NCBI RefSeq assembly: GCF_001590795.1
Contig: NZ_JXDL01000001.1
Location: forward strand, 4,926,534 to 4,990,533
Reading direction: 5' to 3'
DNA length: 64,000 bases
From: Bradyrhizobium sp. AT1
GTDB lineage: Bacteria; Pseudomonadota; Alphaproteobacteria; Rhizobiales; Xanthobacteraceae
Within the stretch, counting starts at the first letter, position 1. Every line of letters starts with the position of its first letter. Position numbers and translations under genes: made by a program. The notes beneath the pieces are model-generated. The model searched no databases, was not told where the DNA came from, and worked only from the letters and a program-made list of their open reading frames with translations. This document shows, piece after piece, positions 8,632-17,265 of this stretch.

Positions 8632-9486
8632 ATGGAGACGACGGCATACCGTCCGTCCGTGGAGTCGAGGGCGTTCGACTCCGATCGACCTGCATCACAT
8701 CCGCCCACCGCGTCCTACATCCGTGCGCGCGCCGCACGGGCCGAGCTGTCAGACGACCCGATGCCACTGTTCCTGTCCGACCCGCTCGGGGCACCGGATC
8801 CGCGGGACTATGCGCCGCACGAATTGCGCGCCAGGAGCAAGATCGTCCCGCGCCTGCTCGCAACGGGACTGGCCATTTCAGGCGCCGCGATTCTGGCCGC
8901 GCTGTTCCAGTCCGATCTGCATCATCTCATCATCGGCGGCTCGCCGAATGCGCCTGCCGAGCAAGCCGGAACTCCGGGCAGCCCACCAGCGGCGCGGCAG
9001 GTCCCGCTCAAGGATCCGGCCCGCCTGACCAACACGGTGCTGGCGAGCGCCGACAGGCGGGAGCTTGCGGGGCCTTCGACCCCAAGCCGCGAAGCGATCG
9101 CAAATGCCTATCAGGTTGCGCTGCAAGCCCAATCGCAATCCCAAGCCCAAGCTCAAGCGCAAGTGCCGGTCGCAGCACAGCCGGTGCCGCCCGAGCCCGT
9201 CAGGACGCTCGACGCCGACACGCTGGCCGGGCTGATGACGCGTGCAAGGAGCCTGATCGGCGTCGGCGACATCGCTGCAGGGCGTCTGCTGCTCGAACGG
9301 GCGGCCAATGCGAACGACGCGACGGCCGCGCTTCTGCTGGCACAGACCTTTGATCCCGCAGTGCTCGGCACCAGCGACGCGCGGAGCGTCATTGCAGACG
9401 TGGCGGCCGCTCGCGACTGGTATCAGCGCGCCGCCGGCCTCGGATCGGCGGAAGCGCGACGGCGCCTCGCCCAGCTCTCGAACTAG
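8632..9486 (+). CDS. Membrane-anchored Sel1-repeat-like protein
   Basis: A 284-residue protein with a cytoplasmic N-terminus of about 75 residues, one transmembrane helix near residues 78-97, and an extracytoplasmic part rich in Pro, Ala and Gln. A Gln/Ala/Ser repeat (QAQSQSQAQAQAQ) precedes a helical C-terminal domain. The domain ends in DWYQRAAGLGSAEARRRLAQL, which fits a Sel1-type TPR unit; such repeats mediate protein-protein contacts. ATG at 8632 is preferred to longer frames because GGGGAG lies about nine bases before it. It is 18 bases upstream of a TAXI binding protein and could be co-transcribed with it. Confidence 0.65.
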   Translation: METTAYRPSVESRAFDSDRPASHPPTASYIRARAARAELSDDPMPLFLSDPLGAPDPRDYAPHELRARSKIVPRLLATGLAISGAAILAALFQSDLHHLIIGGSPNAPAEQAGTPGSPPAARQVPLKDPARLTNTVLASADRRELAGPSTPSREAIANAYQVALQAQSQSQAQAQAQVPVAAQPVPPEPVRTLDADTLAGLMTRARSLIGVGDIAAGRLLLERAANANDATAALLLAQTFDPAVLGTSDARSVIADVAAARDWYQRAAGLGSAEARRRLAQLSN

Positions 9487-9504
9487 ACCATTTCAGGGGA
9501 CATC

Positions 9505-10656
9505 ATGCGTAACGCTTTGAGAATGGCGCTTGCCGCCATCATGACCATCTGCGCCTTCGCGGCGCGCGCCGAAGAGACCGAATACGATCCGGCCAAGGTC
9601 TCGGACAGCCTGAAGGCCATCTTCCAGTTCGGCTCGACCTCGACCAAGCAGGCGCTGAACGCCAACACCGTCACGCTGATCACGGGCACGATCGGTGGCA
9701 CCTATGTGCAGTTCGGCGCCGACCTCGCTTCGGTGCTCGACGACGGCAACAAGATCCGCGTGCTGCCGATCGTCGGTCGCGGCTCGGTGCAGAGCGTGGC
9801 CGACATCCTGTTCCTGCAGGGCGTCGATCTCGGCATCGTGCGGGCCGATACGCTCGACTATCTCGAGCGCAAGGGTTTTGCCAAGGACATCAAGCGGCAA
9901 TTCACCTATGTGACGAAGCTGTATAACGAGGAGATGCAGGTGATCGCACCGAAATCGGTCGCGACCCTGAAGGACCTCGAAGGCAAGACCGTCAGCGTGG
10001 ATCTGCCCAACGGCGGCACTTTCGTCACCGCCCTCACCGTGTTCGAACGGCTCGGGATCAAGGCGAAGTTCGTCTATGTCGAGCAGCGCATCGCGATGGA
10101 GAAGCTGAAGGCCGGCGAGATCGACGCCGTCATCGTAGTCGGCGGCAAGCCGTACAAATCGGTCTCGACCTTCGGCAATGACGGCCGCTTCCACCTCGCG
10201 CGCGTCGACTATGCCAAGCCGCTGCAGAGCGACTATCTGCCAGCGACGCTGACGGCAAAGGACTATCCGAACCTGATCAAGGACGGCGAGAGCGTGGACA
10301 CGATCGCGGTGCCTGCGGTGCTCGCGGCCTATAATTGGGCGCCGAACACCGAGCGCTATCGCAAGCTCGCGCTGTTCGTGGACGCCTTCTTCACGAAATT
10401 CCCGACGCTGCAGAACCCGCCCTTCCATCCGAAGTGGAAGGAGGTCTCGCTGGCGGCGCCGCTTGCGGGCTGGAACAGGCTGCCGGTTGCGCAGCAATGG
10501 CTCGACAAGCACGGCATCGAGCCGGTGACACGGCAGCGCTTCGAGGCGTTCCTGAAGCAGAACCCCACCGCTGCAAAGGTGCCCGAGGCAGACAAGGAAA
10601 CGCTGTTCAAGCAATTCCAGGCGTGGGACGCGGAGAAGGCGCGGGCGCAGAAGTAG
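9505..10656 (+). CDS. TAXI-family periplasmic solute-binding protein
   Basis: A 383-residue exported protein with a signal peptide cleaved near residue 23 (AARAEE). The mature part has the two-lobed TAXI fold pattern: LITGTIGGTYVQFGADLASVL, GRGSVQSVADILFLQGVDLGIVRAD, then LKDLEGKTVSVDLPNGGTF and a closing C-terminal lobe. TAXI proteins usually feed TRAP transporters with a fused DctQM permease, taking up carboxylates or amino acids. No TRAP permease gene is near, so it may work with a permease elsewhere or as a sensor. It follows the Sel1-like gene by 18 bases. Confidence 0.85.
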   Translation: MRNALRMALAAIMTICAFAARAEETEYDPAKVSDSLKAIFQFGSTSTKQALNANTVTLITGTIGGTYVQFGADLASVLDDGNKIRVLPIVGRGSVQSVADILFLQGVDLGIVRADTLDYLERKGFAKDIKRQFTYVTKLYNEEMQVIAPKSVATLKDLEGKTVSVDLPNGGTFVTALTVFERLGIKAKFVYVEQRIAMEKLKAGEIDAVIVVGGKPYKSVSTFGNDGRFHLARVDYAKPLQSDYLPATLTAKDYPNLIKDGESVDTIAVPAVLAAYNWAPNTERYRKLALFVDAFFTKFPTLQNPPFHPKWKEVSLAAPLAGWNRLPVAQQWLDKHGIEPVTRQRFEAFLKQNPTAAKVPEADKETLFKQFQAWDAEKARAQK

Positions 10657-10676
10657 AAGACGTCATTGCGAGATCC

Positions 10677-10762
10677 GTAGCCCGGATGGAGCGCAGCGTA
10701 ATCCGGGGCCCCTATCGCTCGTGGCACCAATCCCGGACTACGCTGCGCTCCATCCGGGCTAC
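10677..10762. repeat. Palindromic intergenic repeat, family A copy 2
   Basis: Same inverted arms as at 965-1049 (GTAGCCCGGATGGAGCG and CCATCCGGGCTAC) with an unrelated central spacer. It begins about 20 bases after the TAXI gene stop codon. Confidence 0.85.
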
Positions 10763-10796
10763 GAAACCAGGCGTGACGGCATGCACAACAACGACT

Positions 10797-10905
10797 GTCA
10801 TCGCTCGGCTCGACCGGGCGATCCAGTATTCCGAGGCGGAAGTAATTCACTCGACGGGCTGCGGCGTACTGGATTCCCCGCCTTCGCGGGGAATGACGGC
10901 GGAGG
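10797..10905. repeat. Palindromic intergenic repeat, family C copy 2
   Basis: Two hairpins, TCGCTCGG...CCGGGCGA and TTCCCCGC...GCGGGGAA, joined by a block containing GCGGCGTACTGGA and ending ATGACGGCGGA, as in the copy at 8218-8347. Confidence 0.65.
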
Positions 10906-10926
10906 GCGTCGCTGAGGCCGCGTCGG

Positions 10927-11319
10927 CTACGCCGCCTCGGTATCCACACTCGCCTCATCCACCCCACGCTTCAGCGCGGCACGGGCGGCCTCGCGATGCT
11001 CGGTCGTGATGTGGCCGGCAACCATGCGGATGGCGGTGGCAAGCACCGCGGCGTCATCGGCGAAGCCGAGGACCGGCATCACGTCCGCGACGAAATCGAA
11101 CGGCAAGATAAAATAGGCAATCGCCCCGAGCAGCGCGGCCTGGACGTGGCGCGGCGTCTGCCGGTCGAATGCGCAATAATAGGCGGCCAGCAGGTCCTCG
11201 GCGAAGGGCAGATGGCCGGCAACACGCTTCAGCTTGCGCCAGAAACGGCGGCGCACGCTCTCGCGATCTTCCGCGAGCCGATCGGCCGGCTCAAAACCGA
11301 CGCTGTGTTCGGCAGCCAT
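10927..11319 (-). CDS. DUF1232 (YkvA-like) small membrane-associated protein
   Basis: A 130-residue protein whose centre matches the DUF1232 pattern: a hydrophobic helix AALLGAIAYFILPFDFVADVMP followed by GFADDAAVLATAI. The short motif PFDFVADVMPVLGFADDA is the family signature. An Arg-rich amphipathic stretch (RRRFWRKLKRV) precedes it. The family is widespread in bacteria and has no established function. It is next to, but not tightly linked with, the pterin dehydratase gene on the same strand. Confidence 0.82.
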   Translation of the reverse strand: MAAEHSVGFEPADRLAEDRESVRRRFWRKLKRVAGHLPFAEDLLAAYYCAFDRQTPRHVQAALLGAIAYFILPFDFVADVMPVLGFADDAAVLATAIRMVAGHITTEHREAARAALKRGVDEASVDTEAA

Positions 11320-11418
11320 GTTCGATAAACTCCCCGTTCAGCCCGGGCTGCGGATCGCCGCATCCCGACTGATCACAAGATGGGGATGTGGCCGATCCCT
11401 GCAAGACGCCAACCGGTC

Positions 11419-11709
11419 TCAGCCCGCGATCGCGTTCATCGTCTTGGCCAGCGCGATGTCGAGCGCCGTGACGCCGCCGGCGTCGTGGGTCGACAGCACC
11501 ACCTCCACCGTCTTGTAGACGTTGCGCCATTCGGGGTGGTGATCCATCTTCTCGGCGGCCAGCGCCGCGCGGGTCATGAAGCCGAACGCCTCGTTGAAAT
11601 CCTTGAAGATAAAGGTCTTGGCGATGGCATCCCGGCCTTGAACCTCGGTCCAGCCGGGCAATCCGCCCAAAGCCTGCTTGCGCGCCTCCGCCGAGAGCCG
11701 TTCTGTCAT
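11419..11709 (-). CDS. phhB: 4a-hydroxytetrahydrobiopterin dehydratase (pterin carbinolamine dehydratase)
   Basis: A complete 96-residue PCD protein. The signature EKMDHHPEW near residue 56, with its two catalytic His residues, and THDAGGVTALDIALAKTMN near the end are diagnostic. The enzyme dehydrates 4a-hydroxytetrahydrobiopterin to quinonoid dihydropterin in the cytoplasm, recycling the cofactor of aromatic amino acid hydroxylases. No phenylalanine hydroxylase gene is next to it; many rhizobial genomes carry the gene on its own. Confidence 0.93.
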   Translation of the reverse strand: MTERLSAEARKQALGGLPGWTEVQGRDAIAKTFIFKDFNEAFGFMTRAALAAEKMDHHPEWRNVYKTVEVVLSTHDAGGVTALDIALAKTMNAIAG

Positions 11710-11860
11710 GGTCGCCTCCGTCCTTCAGGGGAACTTTACCCTAACACCCCGCTGACACCCGGGTTCATACGGGATTTCCGCCATCCGCTAACCATGACGG
11801 AGATGTAACCCTGCCGGACAAGAAATTTGCTACAATTGCGGGCGTAAATCGCCGGCCAAG

Positions 11861-13306
11861 ATGAAACTGAGCCTCAAGCGCCTGTTTGGGAGATCGATGA
11901 CCGGGGGATTGGACCTGGCCGAAGCGCCCCCTCCGCCTTCGCCGCGATCCGCGGCGCGGAAGACGGCTTTGGTGACTCTTGCGCTCGTGCTTGCCATCGT
12001 CGGCGCGCTCGCGGGCGGCTACTACTTCGCGATGCGGCCGGTTGCGCTGAAGATCGCGGTCGGTCCCGCCAATAGCGACGACGTCAAGGTCGTGCAGGCG
12101 CTGACGCAGGCCTTCACGCAGAGCAAAAGCCAGGTGCGGCTGCGGCCAATCCAGACCGAAGGCGCCACGGCCAGCGCAAATGCGCTCGCGGAAGGCAAGG
12201 TCGATCTCGCCATCGTGCGCGGCGACGTCGATGTGCCCAAGAACGCGCAAGCGGTCGCGACCCTGCGCAAGAACGTCGTGGTGCTGTGGTCGGTCCCCGG
12301 CAAAGGCAAGAAGCGCGGCGCAAAGATCACCAAGATCTCGCAGCTCGCCGGCCATCGCGTCGGCGTGGTCGGCCGCACCCAGGCCAACGTCAATCTGCTC
12401 AAGGTGATCCTGCAGCAATACGGCGTCGATCCCGCCAAGGTCGAGATCGTGCAATTCCCGGCCAACGAAGTCGCCGAGGCCATCAAGGGCCAGAAGGCCG
12501 ATGTCTATCTCGCGGCCGGCCCCGTCAACAGCAAGATCACGGCGGATGCGATCGCCGCCACCACCAAGGATTTCGGCGCGCCCAGCTTCATCGCGATCGA
12601 TTCGGCGGATGCGATCGCGCAGAACCATCCGGTCTATGAGGCGTCCGAGATTCCCGCCGGCACCTATGGTGGCTCGCCGGCCCGCCCCGATGACGAGGTC
12701 AAGACGGTCAGCTTCTCGCACCACATCGTGGCGCGCAAAGGCGTCTCCGAAACCACCATCGCGGCATTCACGCGCCAACTGTTCGCCGTGCGCCAGCAAT
12801 TGGTCACGGAATTCCCGCTCGCGGCGAAGATCGAAACGCCCGACACCGACAAGGATGCAGTGATCCCCGTGCATCCCGGCGCGGCCGCCTTCGTCGACGG
12901 CGAAGAAAAGACCTTTCTCGACAAATACAGCGATTACATCTGGTGGACCCTGATGGCGCTCTCCGCCATGGGCTCGATCGGCGCCTGGTTCGCGGGCTAT
13001 CTGAAGAAGGACGAGCGCGACAACAACAGCCATCTGCGCGAACGGCTGCTGGACATGATCGCGACGGCCCGCAAGTGCGACACGACCGAAGAGCTCGACC
13101 AGATGCAGGCCGAGGCCGACGAGATCCTGCGCGACACGCTACGCTGCTTCGATCACGGCGCCATCGAGGAAGGCTCGCTCACCGCCTTTAACATCGCGCT
13201 GGATCAGTTTCACGCCGCGGTCGCCGACCGCAAGGCGGTGTTGTTCAGCCTGCCGCACAATTTACAGCGCGCGGGCGCGCAGTTCAGGGCCGCCGGCAAC
13301 GCGTGA
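11861..13306 (+). CDS. Membrane-tethered TAXI-domain protein with cytoplasmic C-terminal domain
   Basis: A 481-residue protein with an unusual layout. A Pro-rich cytoplasmic N-terminus is followed by a transmembrane helix near residues 36-56, a TAXI-like periplasmic domain (starts LKIAVGPANSDD; ALAEGKVDLAIVRGDVD; GHRVGVVGRTQANVNLLK), a second helix near 366-387 (WWTLMALSAMGSIGAWFAGYL), and a helical cytoplasmic domain of about 95 residues rich in Asp, Glu and Leu. Ordinary TAXI proteins are soluble and end after the binding domain. The layout suggests a receptor that signals across the membrane, but no known output domain is recognisable. Confidence 0.75.
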   Translation: MKLSLKRLFGRSMTGGLDLAEAPPPPSPRSAARKTALVTLALVLAIVGALAGGYYFAMRPVALKIAVGPANSDDVKVVQALTQAFTQSKSQVRLRPIQTEGATASANALAEGKVDLAIVRGDVDVPKNAQAVATLRKNVVVLWSVPGKGKKRGAKITKISQLAGHRVGVVGRTQANVNLLKVILQQYGVDPAKVEIVQFPANEVAEAIKGQKADVYLAAGPVNSKITADAIAATTKDFGAPSFIAIDSADAIAQNHPVYEASEIPAGTYGGSPARPDDEVKTVSFSHHIVARKGVSETTIAAFTRQLFAVRQQLVTEFPLAAKIETPDTDKDAVIPVHPGAAAFVDGEEKTFLDKYSDYIWWTLMALSAMGSIGAWFAGYLKKDERDNNSHLRERLLDMIATARKCDTTEELDQMQAEADEILRDTLRCFDHGAIEEGSLTAFNIALDQFHAAVADRKAVLFSLPHNLQRAGAQFRAAGNA

Positions 13307-13353
13307 GCGCTTCCGCGTAATCGCTGCGTCACATTGCCTCACTATAGCACTCA

Positions 13354-13417
13354 CTGTCATCCGAGCGATGCGACGCATCGAACCTCGAGGTTCGCGCTGC
13401 GCGCGCTCCGGAATGAC
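13354..13417. repeat. Short palindromic intergenic repeat
   Basis: Begins TGTCATCCGAGCGATGCG and ends CGGAATGACGGC, with an internal self-complementary block CGAACCTCGAGGTTCG. The TGTCAT...ATGACGGC ends resemble those of family C. Confidence 0.55.
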
Positions 13418-13453
13418 GGCGCGAGAGATGCGCGCAACACAGCGAGCCAGGCC

Positions 13454-14995
13454 ATGAACATCAAATTCTCCCGCCGCCGCTTCCTTGCCACCGGTGCCGG
13501 TGCGCTCGGAACCATCGCGATGCCCTATCTGTCGCGCGCGGCCGATCGGCCGGCGGTGACGCATGGCGTCCAGTCGGGCGACGTCACCGTCGACGGCGGC
13601 GTGGTGTGGGCGCGCACCGACCGGCCCGCGCAGATGCTGGTCGAGGTCGCGACCACCGACTCGTTCAAGAACGCCCGTGCGCTGCCGCCGATCGCGGCGC
13701 TCCCCGAGAGCGACTTCACCGCAAAAATGCTGCTGGAGAATCTGCCCGGCGGCCAGGACATCTTCTACCGCATCCGCTTCCGCGACCTCTCGCACAGCGC
13801 AGTCGAGGGCGAGGCGGTGGTCGGCCGTTTCCGCACCGCGCCGGCCGATCGCCGCGATGTCAGCTTCGTCTGGGGCGGTGACGTCGCAGGCCAGGGTTGG
13901 GGCATCAATCCCGATGATGGCGGCATGTTCACCTTCTCCACGATGCGCAAGCACCGGCCGGACTTCTTCCTGCATTCCGGCGACACCATCTACGCCGACG
14001 GCCCAATCGCATCCGAGGTGAAGCTCGCCGACGGCAAGATCTGGAAGAACCTCACCATTCCCGAGAAGGCCAAGGTCGCCGAGACGCTGGACGAGTACCG
14101 CGCCGCGCACAAATACAATCTCACCGACGACAATGTGCGCGCCTTCAATGCCGAGGTGCCGATCTTCGTGCAGTGGGACGACCACGAGGTGACCAACAAT
14201 TGGTCGCTGTCGAAGGAATTGCCGGCGGCATACAAGGAGCGCGACATCGCGCTGCTCGCCGCCCGCGGCGCCCGCGCCTTCCACGAGATGTATCCGCTGC
14301 GCGAGAGCATCAGCGAGCCCGGCCGGGTCTATCGCCAGATCTGCTACGGCCCGCATCTCGACGTGTTCGTGCTCGACGAGCGCAGCTATCGCGGCCCGAA
14401 CGGCGCCAACCTCGAAACCGAATACGGCCCGGCCAGCTATTTCCTCGGGCCTGAGCAGATGGCTTGGCTCAAGCGCGGCCTGCTCAATTCGCGTGCGACC
14501 TGGAAGGTGATCGCTTCCGACATGCCGCTCAGTCTCGTCGTGTCGGACACGCCGAAGGGCGGCTCGGAAGCCTTCGCGCAAGGCGACGGCCCGGTGCGCG
14601 GCCGCGAGTTCGAGATCGCCGACATTCTGCGCTTCATCAAGACGGCGCCGATCAGCAACGTTGTGTGGCTGACCGCCGACGTGCACTACGCCGCGGCGCA
14701 TTATTACGATCCGAACAAGGCGCAGTTCCAAAAGTTCGAGCCGTTCTGGGAATTCGTCTCGGGTCCGCTGCATGCCGGCACGTTCGGGCCGGCGGCGCTC
14801 GACAACACGTTTGGACCGGAGGTGCGCTTCGTCAAGGCGCCCGGCAAGGACGGCCAGAACCTGCCGCCGTCAGCCGGCATGCAGTTCTTCGGTCACGTCA
14901 AGATCGACGGCGCATCCGGCCAGATGACAGTGACCTTGCGCGACCGCGCCGACGTCGCGCTGTGGTCGACGACGCTCGATCCCAGGCTTGCATGA
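13454..14995 (+). CDS. phoD: PhoD-family alkaline phosphatase, Tat-exported
   Basis: A 513-residue phosphodiesterase/phosphomonoesterase. The Tat signal SRRRFLATGAGALG occupies residues 5-18, followed by a fibronectin-like N-terminal domain (VTHGVQSGDVTVDGGVVWAR). Metal-binding motifs of the PhoD calcium/iron site are present: WGGDVAGQ, HSGDTIYADGP, QWDDHEVTNNW and TADVHYAAAHYY. It releases phosphate from organic esters in the periplasm or outside the cell, normally under phosphate limitation. ATG at 13454 places the twin-Arg motif correctly. No obvious PHO box was identified upstream; a palindromic repeat lies there. Confidence 0.92.
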   Translation: MNIKFSRRRFLATGAGALGTIAMPYLSRAADRPAVTHGVQSGDVTVDGGVVWARTDRPAQMLVEVATTDSFKNARALPPIAALPESDFTAKMLLENLPGGQDIFYRIRFRDLSHSAVEGEAVVGRFRTAPADRRDVSFVWGGDVAGQGWGINPDDGGMFTFSTMRKHRPDFFLHSGDTIYADGPIASEVKLADGKIWKNLTIPEKAKVAETLDEYRAAHKYNLTDDNVRAFNAEVPIFVQWDDHEVTNNWSLSKELPAAYKERDIALLAARGARAFHEMYPLRESISEPGRVYRQICYGPHLDVFVLDERSYRGPNGANLETEYGPASYFLGPEQMAWLKRGLLNSRATWKVIASDMPLSLVVSDTPKGGSEAFAQGDGPVRGREFEIADILRFIKTAPISNVVWLTADVHYAAAHYYDPNKAQFQKFEPFWEFVSGPLHAGTFGPAALDNTFGPEVRFVKAPGKDGQNLPPSAGMQFFGHVKIDGASGQMTVTLRDRADVALWSTTLDPRLA

Positions 14996-15105
14996 CCCGG
15001 CTCGGAGCCGGATGGCGGTGAACCATCCGGCCGGCCCGAACGACCATTGCAGGCTCGTGCATTTTCACGGGCCTGATGCCGTCCGGACCATTTCGAGTTG
15101 AAGCC

Positions 15106-15858
15106 ATGCTGTCCCATCGCCGAACCATCGCCATCGCCCTGCTGCTGAGCGCGGCTTCGCCGACATGGGCGCAGCCCGCGAAGCAGACCCAGAAGCAAAC
15201 TCAAGAGCAAACCAAGGACAAGGCCACGCTGGTGCGCGAGGCGTTCGCATCGCCCTACGGCAAGGCCCTGACCGCCGAGCTCGGCAAGTCGCTCCGCGCA
15301 AGCGCCGATCCTGCATGCCTGACGGACAAGGGGCTGGCTGCCGACCAGCTCGAGCCGCGCGGCCGCGATATCGTCATCACATGGGGCACGCGCATGCTGG
15401 AAAGCGCATTCGCGCTGATCGACCGGCAAGCCGCCGACGACGCTTATCCCGGCGCGGCCGAGCTCGAACGCCTGAAGGGCAATGCGGATGTGAAGCGCTA
15501 TCTGGCGATGGAAGAGCCGATGCGTCAGGCCAAGATCCTCGATCTGATTTTCGAGCATTTCGACCGCTACAATCTGATCAGCCGCGTGAAGCTCGGAGCG
15601 GTGTCTCCACCTGCCACCGGCAACGAGGCTCTTCTCCGTCTCGATCCGATCGACACCACGGAGGAGAAGCTGGACGAACTCGCCGGCAAGAGCCGGTCGA
15701 AGGCGTTGAAACGTTTCCTGCAATTGTCGGAGGAGGCGGAGGCTGCGCGAGCTGCGGCAATCAAGAAGCTCGCATCACCACCGCCGCCGCTTCCGCACAG
15801 CTTCTTCAAGGGCGTCGAAAAAGACCTCGCCGAGCTCTGCATCCGTTCCGGCCCATAG
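15106..15858 (+). CDS. Secreted protein of unknown function
   Basis: A 250-residue exported protein with a signal peptide (IAIALLLSAASPTWAQ). The mature protein starts with a Gln/Lys/Thr-rich segment (KQTQKQTQEQTKDK) and continues as a mostly helical domain without a known motif. Two or three Cys residues (in DPACLTD and ELCIRSGP) could pair in the periplasm. It follows phoD by 110 bases on the same strand and ends 3 bases before the convergent response-regulator gene. Function not recognisable. Confidence 0.65.
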   Translation: MLSHRRTIAIALLLSAASPTWAQPAKQTQKQTQEQTKDKATLVREAFASPYGKALTAELGKSLRASADPACLTDKGLAADQLEPRGRDIVITWGTRMLESAFALIDRQAADDAYPGAAELERLKGNADVKRYLAMEEPMRQAKILDLIFEHFDRYNLISRVKLGAVSPPATGNEALLRLDPIDTTEEKLDELAGKSRSKALKRFLQLSEEAEAARAAAIKKLASPPPPLPHSFFKGVEKDLAELCIRSGP

Positions 15859-15861
15859 CCT

Positions 15862-16242
15862 TCAGGCGCCGCGCGTGCGCAGCGCCGCCTCCAGCGCCTC
15901 GCTCGAGCACGGCTTCTGCAGCCGCGGCTGGCCGGAGAATTCGCGCGGAATGCGCGCCTCGGCGCCATAGCCGGTGACGAAGACGAACGGGATCTTCAGC
16001 CCAACCAGCCGCTCGGCGACCGCAAAGCTGGTCTCGCGGATCAGCTCGACATCGAGCAGCGCGAAATCTGGGGCACGTTTCTCGATCGCGTCCAGCGCCT
16101 GCGTCACGGACCCGGCAGTCCGTACCTGGCTCACGCCAAATCCGAGCAAACGGTCCTCGAAATCAATCGCAATGATCGGATCGTCCTCCACCACCAGGAC
16201 GTCGGCAGGACAGGACGAGCCGTCGGGAAGTGCAGGTGCCAT
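15862..16242 (-). CDS. Single-domain response regulator (CheY-like receiver)
   Basis: A 126-residue receiver domain without an output domain. Acidic pocket residues EDD lie near the start (VLVVEDDPIIAIDFE), the phosphorylation Asp is in FALLDVEL, the switch Thr in FVTGYG, and the conserved Lys in LQKP. FATGYG/FVTGYG-type receivers are common partners of HWE/HisKA_2 histidine kinases in alphaproteobacteria, acting as phosphate sinks or in stress control. The Met at 16242 is preferred; the frame continues upstream through atypical sequence. Divergent from a Crp/Fnr-type gene across 178 bases that should hold both promoters. Confidence 0.85.
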   Translation of the reverse strand: MAPALPDGSSCPADVLVVEDDPIIAIDFEDRLLGFGVSQVRTAGSVTQALDAIEKRAPDFALLDVELIRETSFAVAERLVGLKIPFVFVTGYGAEARIPREFSGQPRLQKPCSSEALEAALRTRGA

Positions 16243-16420
16243 GATCGCTCTTGAAGCAGGGGGTTTTCTGATCAGGACAGCCACGTCACGATACCTGCGC
16301 CTAGCGCATCGGAGGGTTCCCGGAACGAAACCCACCACATCACAGTTCTTCCGTCTGTCCACTTGTGCACACAGGAAACGGACGGAACTCGGTATTGTGA
16401 GAGGAGGACAGGGGTTCACC

Positions 16421-17185
16421 ATGGATGCGCGTATCGGCAGTACAAGCGAGGTCGACAGCCGGCCCGCCAACAATCTGTTACGGCGCCTGAACGCGGCCGA
16501 TTACGCGCTGCTCGCGCCGCACGTCGCCATCGAGGACGCTGCCGCCGGGCAGCTGCTCTACAATCCCGGCGACGACGTCCAGGTCGTTCACTTCCCCTGC
16601 GGTCCCTCGCTCGCGACATTTCTCGTCCCCAACGAGGACGGCCGCGACGTCGAGACCATCCTGGTCGGCCGCGAGGGCGCGGTGGGCGGCATCGTCAGCG
16701 AGGGATTCCTGCCGGCCTATACCCGGATCTGCGTGAAATTCGGCGGGCCGTTCGCGCGCGTTCACGTCGCCAAGCTGGAAGCGGCCAAGCTGCGCTCGGC
16801 GTCGCTTCGCAACATCTTTGCCCGCTATGCCGATTGCATGCTGGCGCAGATCTTCCAGTCCACCGCCTGCAACGCGATCCATTCGATCGAGCAGCGGACC
16901 GCCAAATGGATCCTGGCGGCGATGGAGCGGACCGGCGACGAGAACAGCGTGCCGCTGACGCATGAGCAGCTTGCGACGCTGCTCGGGGTCGGCCGCTCCT
17001 ATGCCAGCCGCGTGCTTCAGTCGTTCAAGGCGGAACGGATTCTCGACACGAGGCGCGGATCAATCCTCGTTCGCAACCGCGACGGCCTGAAGCTTCGCGC
17101 CTGCCTGTGCAACGATGCCGTGAAGATGCATTTCGAGGAGGTGCTGCGCGGCGTCTACCCGACCGAGGAGCGGGAGGCCGGGTAG
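16421..17185 (+). CDS. Crp/Fnr-family transcriptional regulator
   Basis: A 254-residue DNA-binding regulator. The N-terminal half is a cyclic-nucleotide-binding-type beta-roll (LLYNPGDDVQVVHFPCG; ETILVGREGAVGG) in which the usual cAMP-contacting residues are not obvious. The C-terminal HTH_Crp domain has LTHEQLATLLGVGRSYASRVLQSF as turn and recognition helix. There is no Fnr-type N-terminal Cys cluster, so oxygen sensing by an iron-sulphur centre is unlikely. GAGGAGG at 16401-16407 is an excellent ribosome-binding site for the ATG at 16421. Target genes unknown; the divergent response regulator is one candidate. Confidence 0.85.
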   Translation: MDARIGSTSEVDSRPANNLLRRLNAADYALLAPHVAIEDAAAGQLLYNPGDDVQVVHFPCGPSLATFLVPNEDGRDVETILVGREGAVGGIVSEGFLPAYTRICVKFGGPFARVHVAKLEAAKLRSASLRNIFARYADCMLAQIFQSTACNAIHSIEQRTAKWILAAMERTGDENSVPLTHEQLATLLGVGRSYASRVLQSFKAERILDTRRGSILVRNRDGLKLRACLCNDAVKMHFEEVLRGVYPTEEREAG

Positions 17186-17265
17186 CGAGCCCGCGCGCTT
17201 CCTCGCCGCAATAAGGCGCGAGCCCACTATCCCTCGCGGCCGGAACCTGGGCTAATATCCTCCGC

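Noticed and set aside
9130..9180. Gln/Ala/Ser triplet repeats inside the Sel1-like gene as a variable repeat locus
   Set aside because: The CAA/CAG-GCC/TCC triplets are imperfect and short; more likely a flexible linker than a phase-variable tract.
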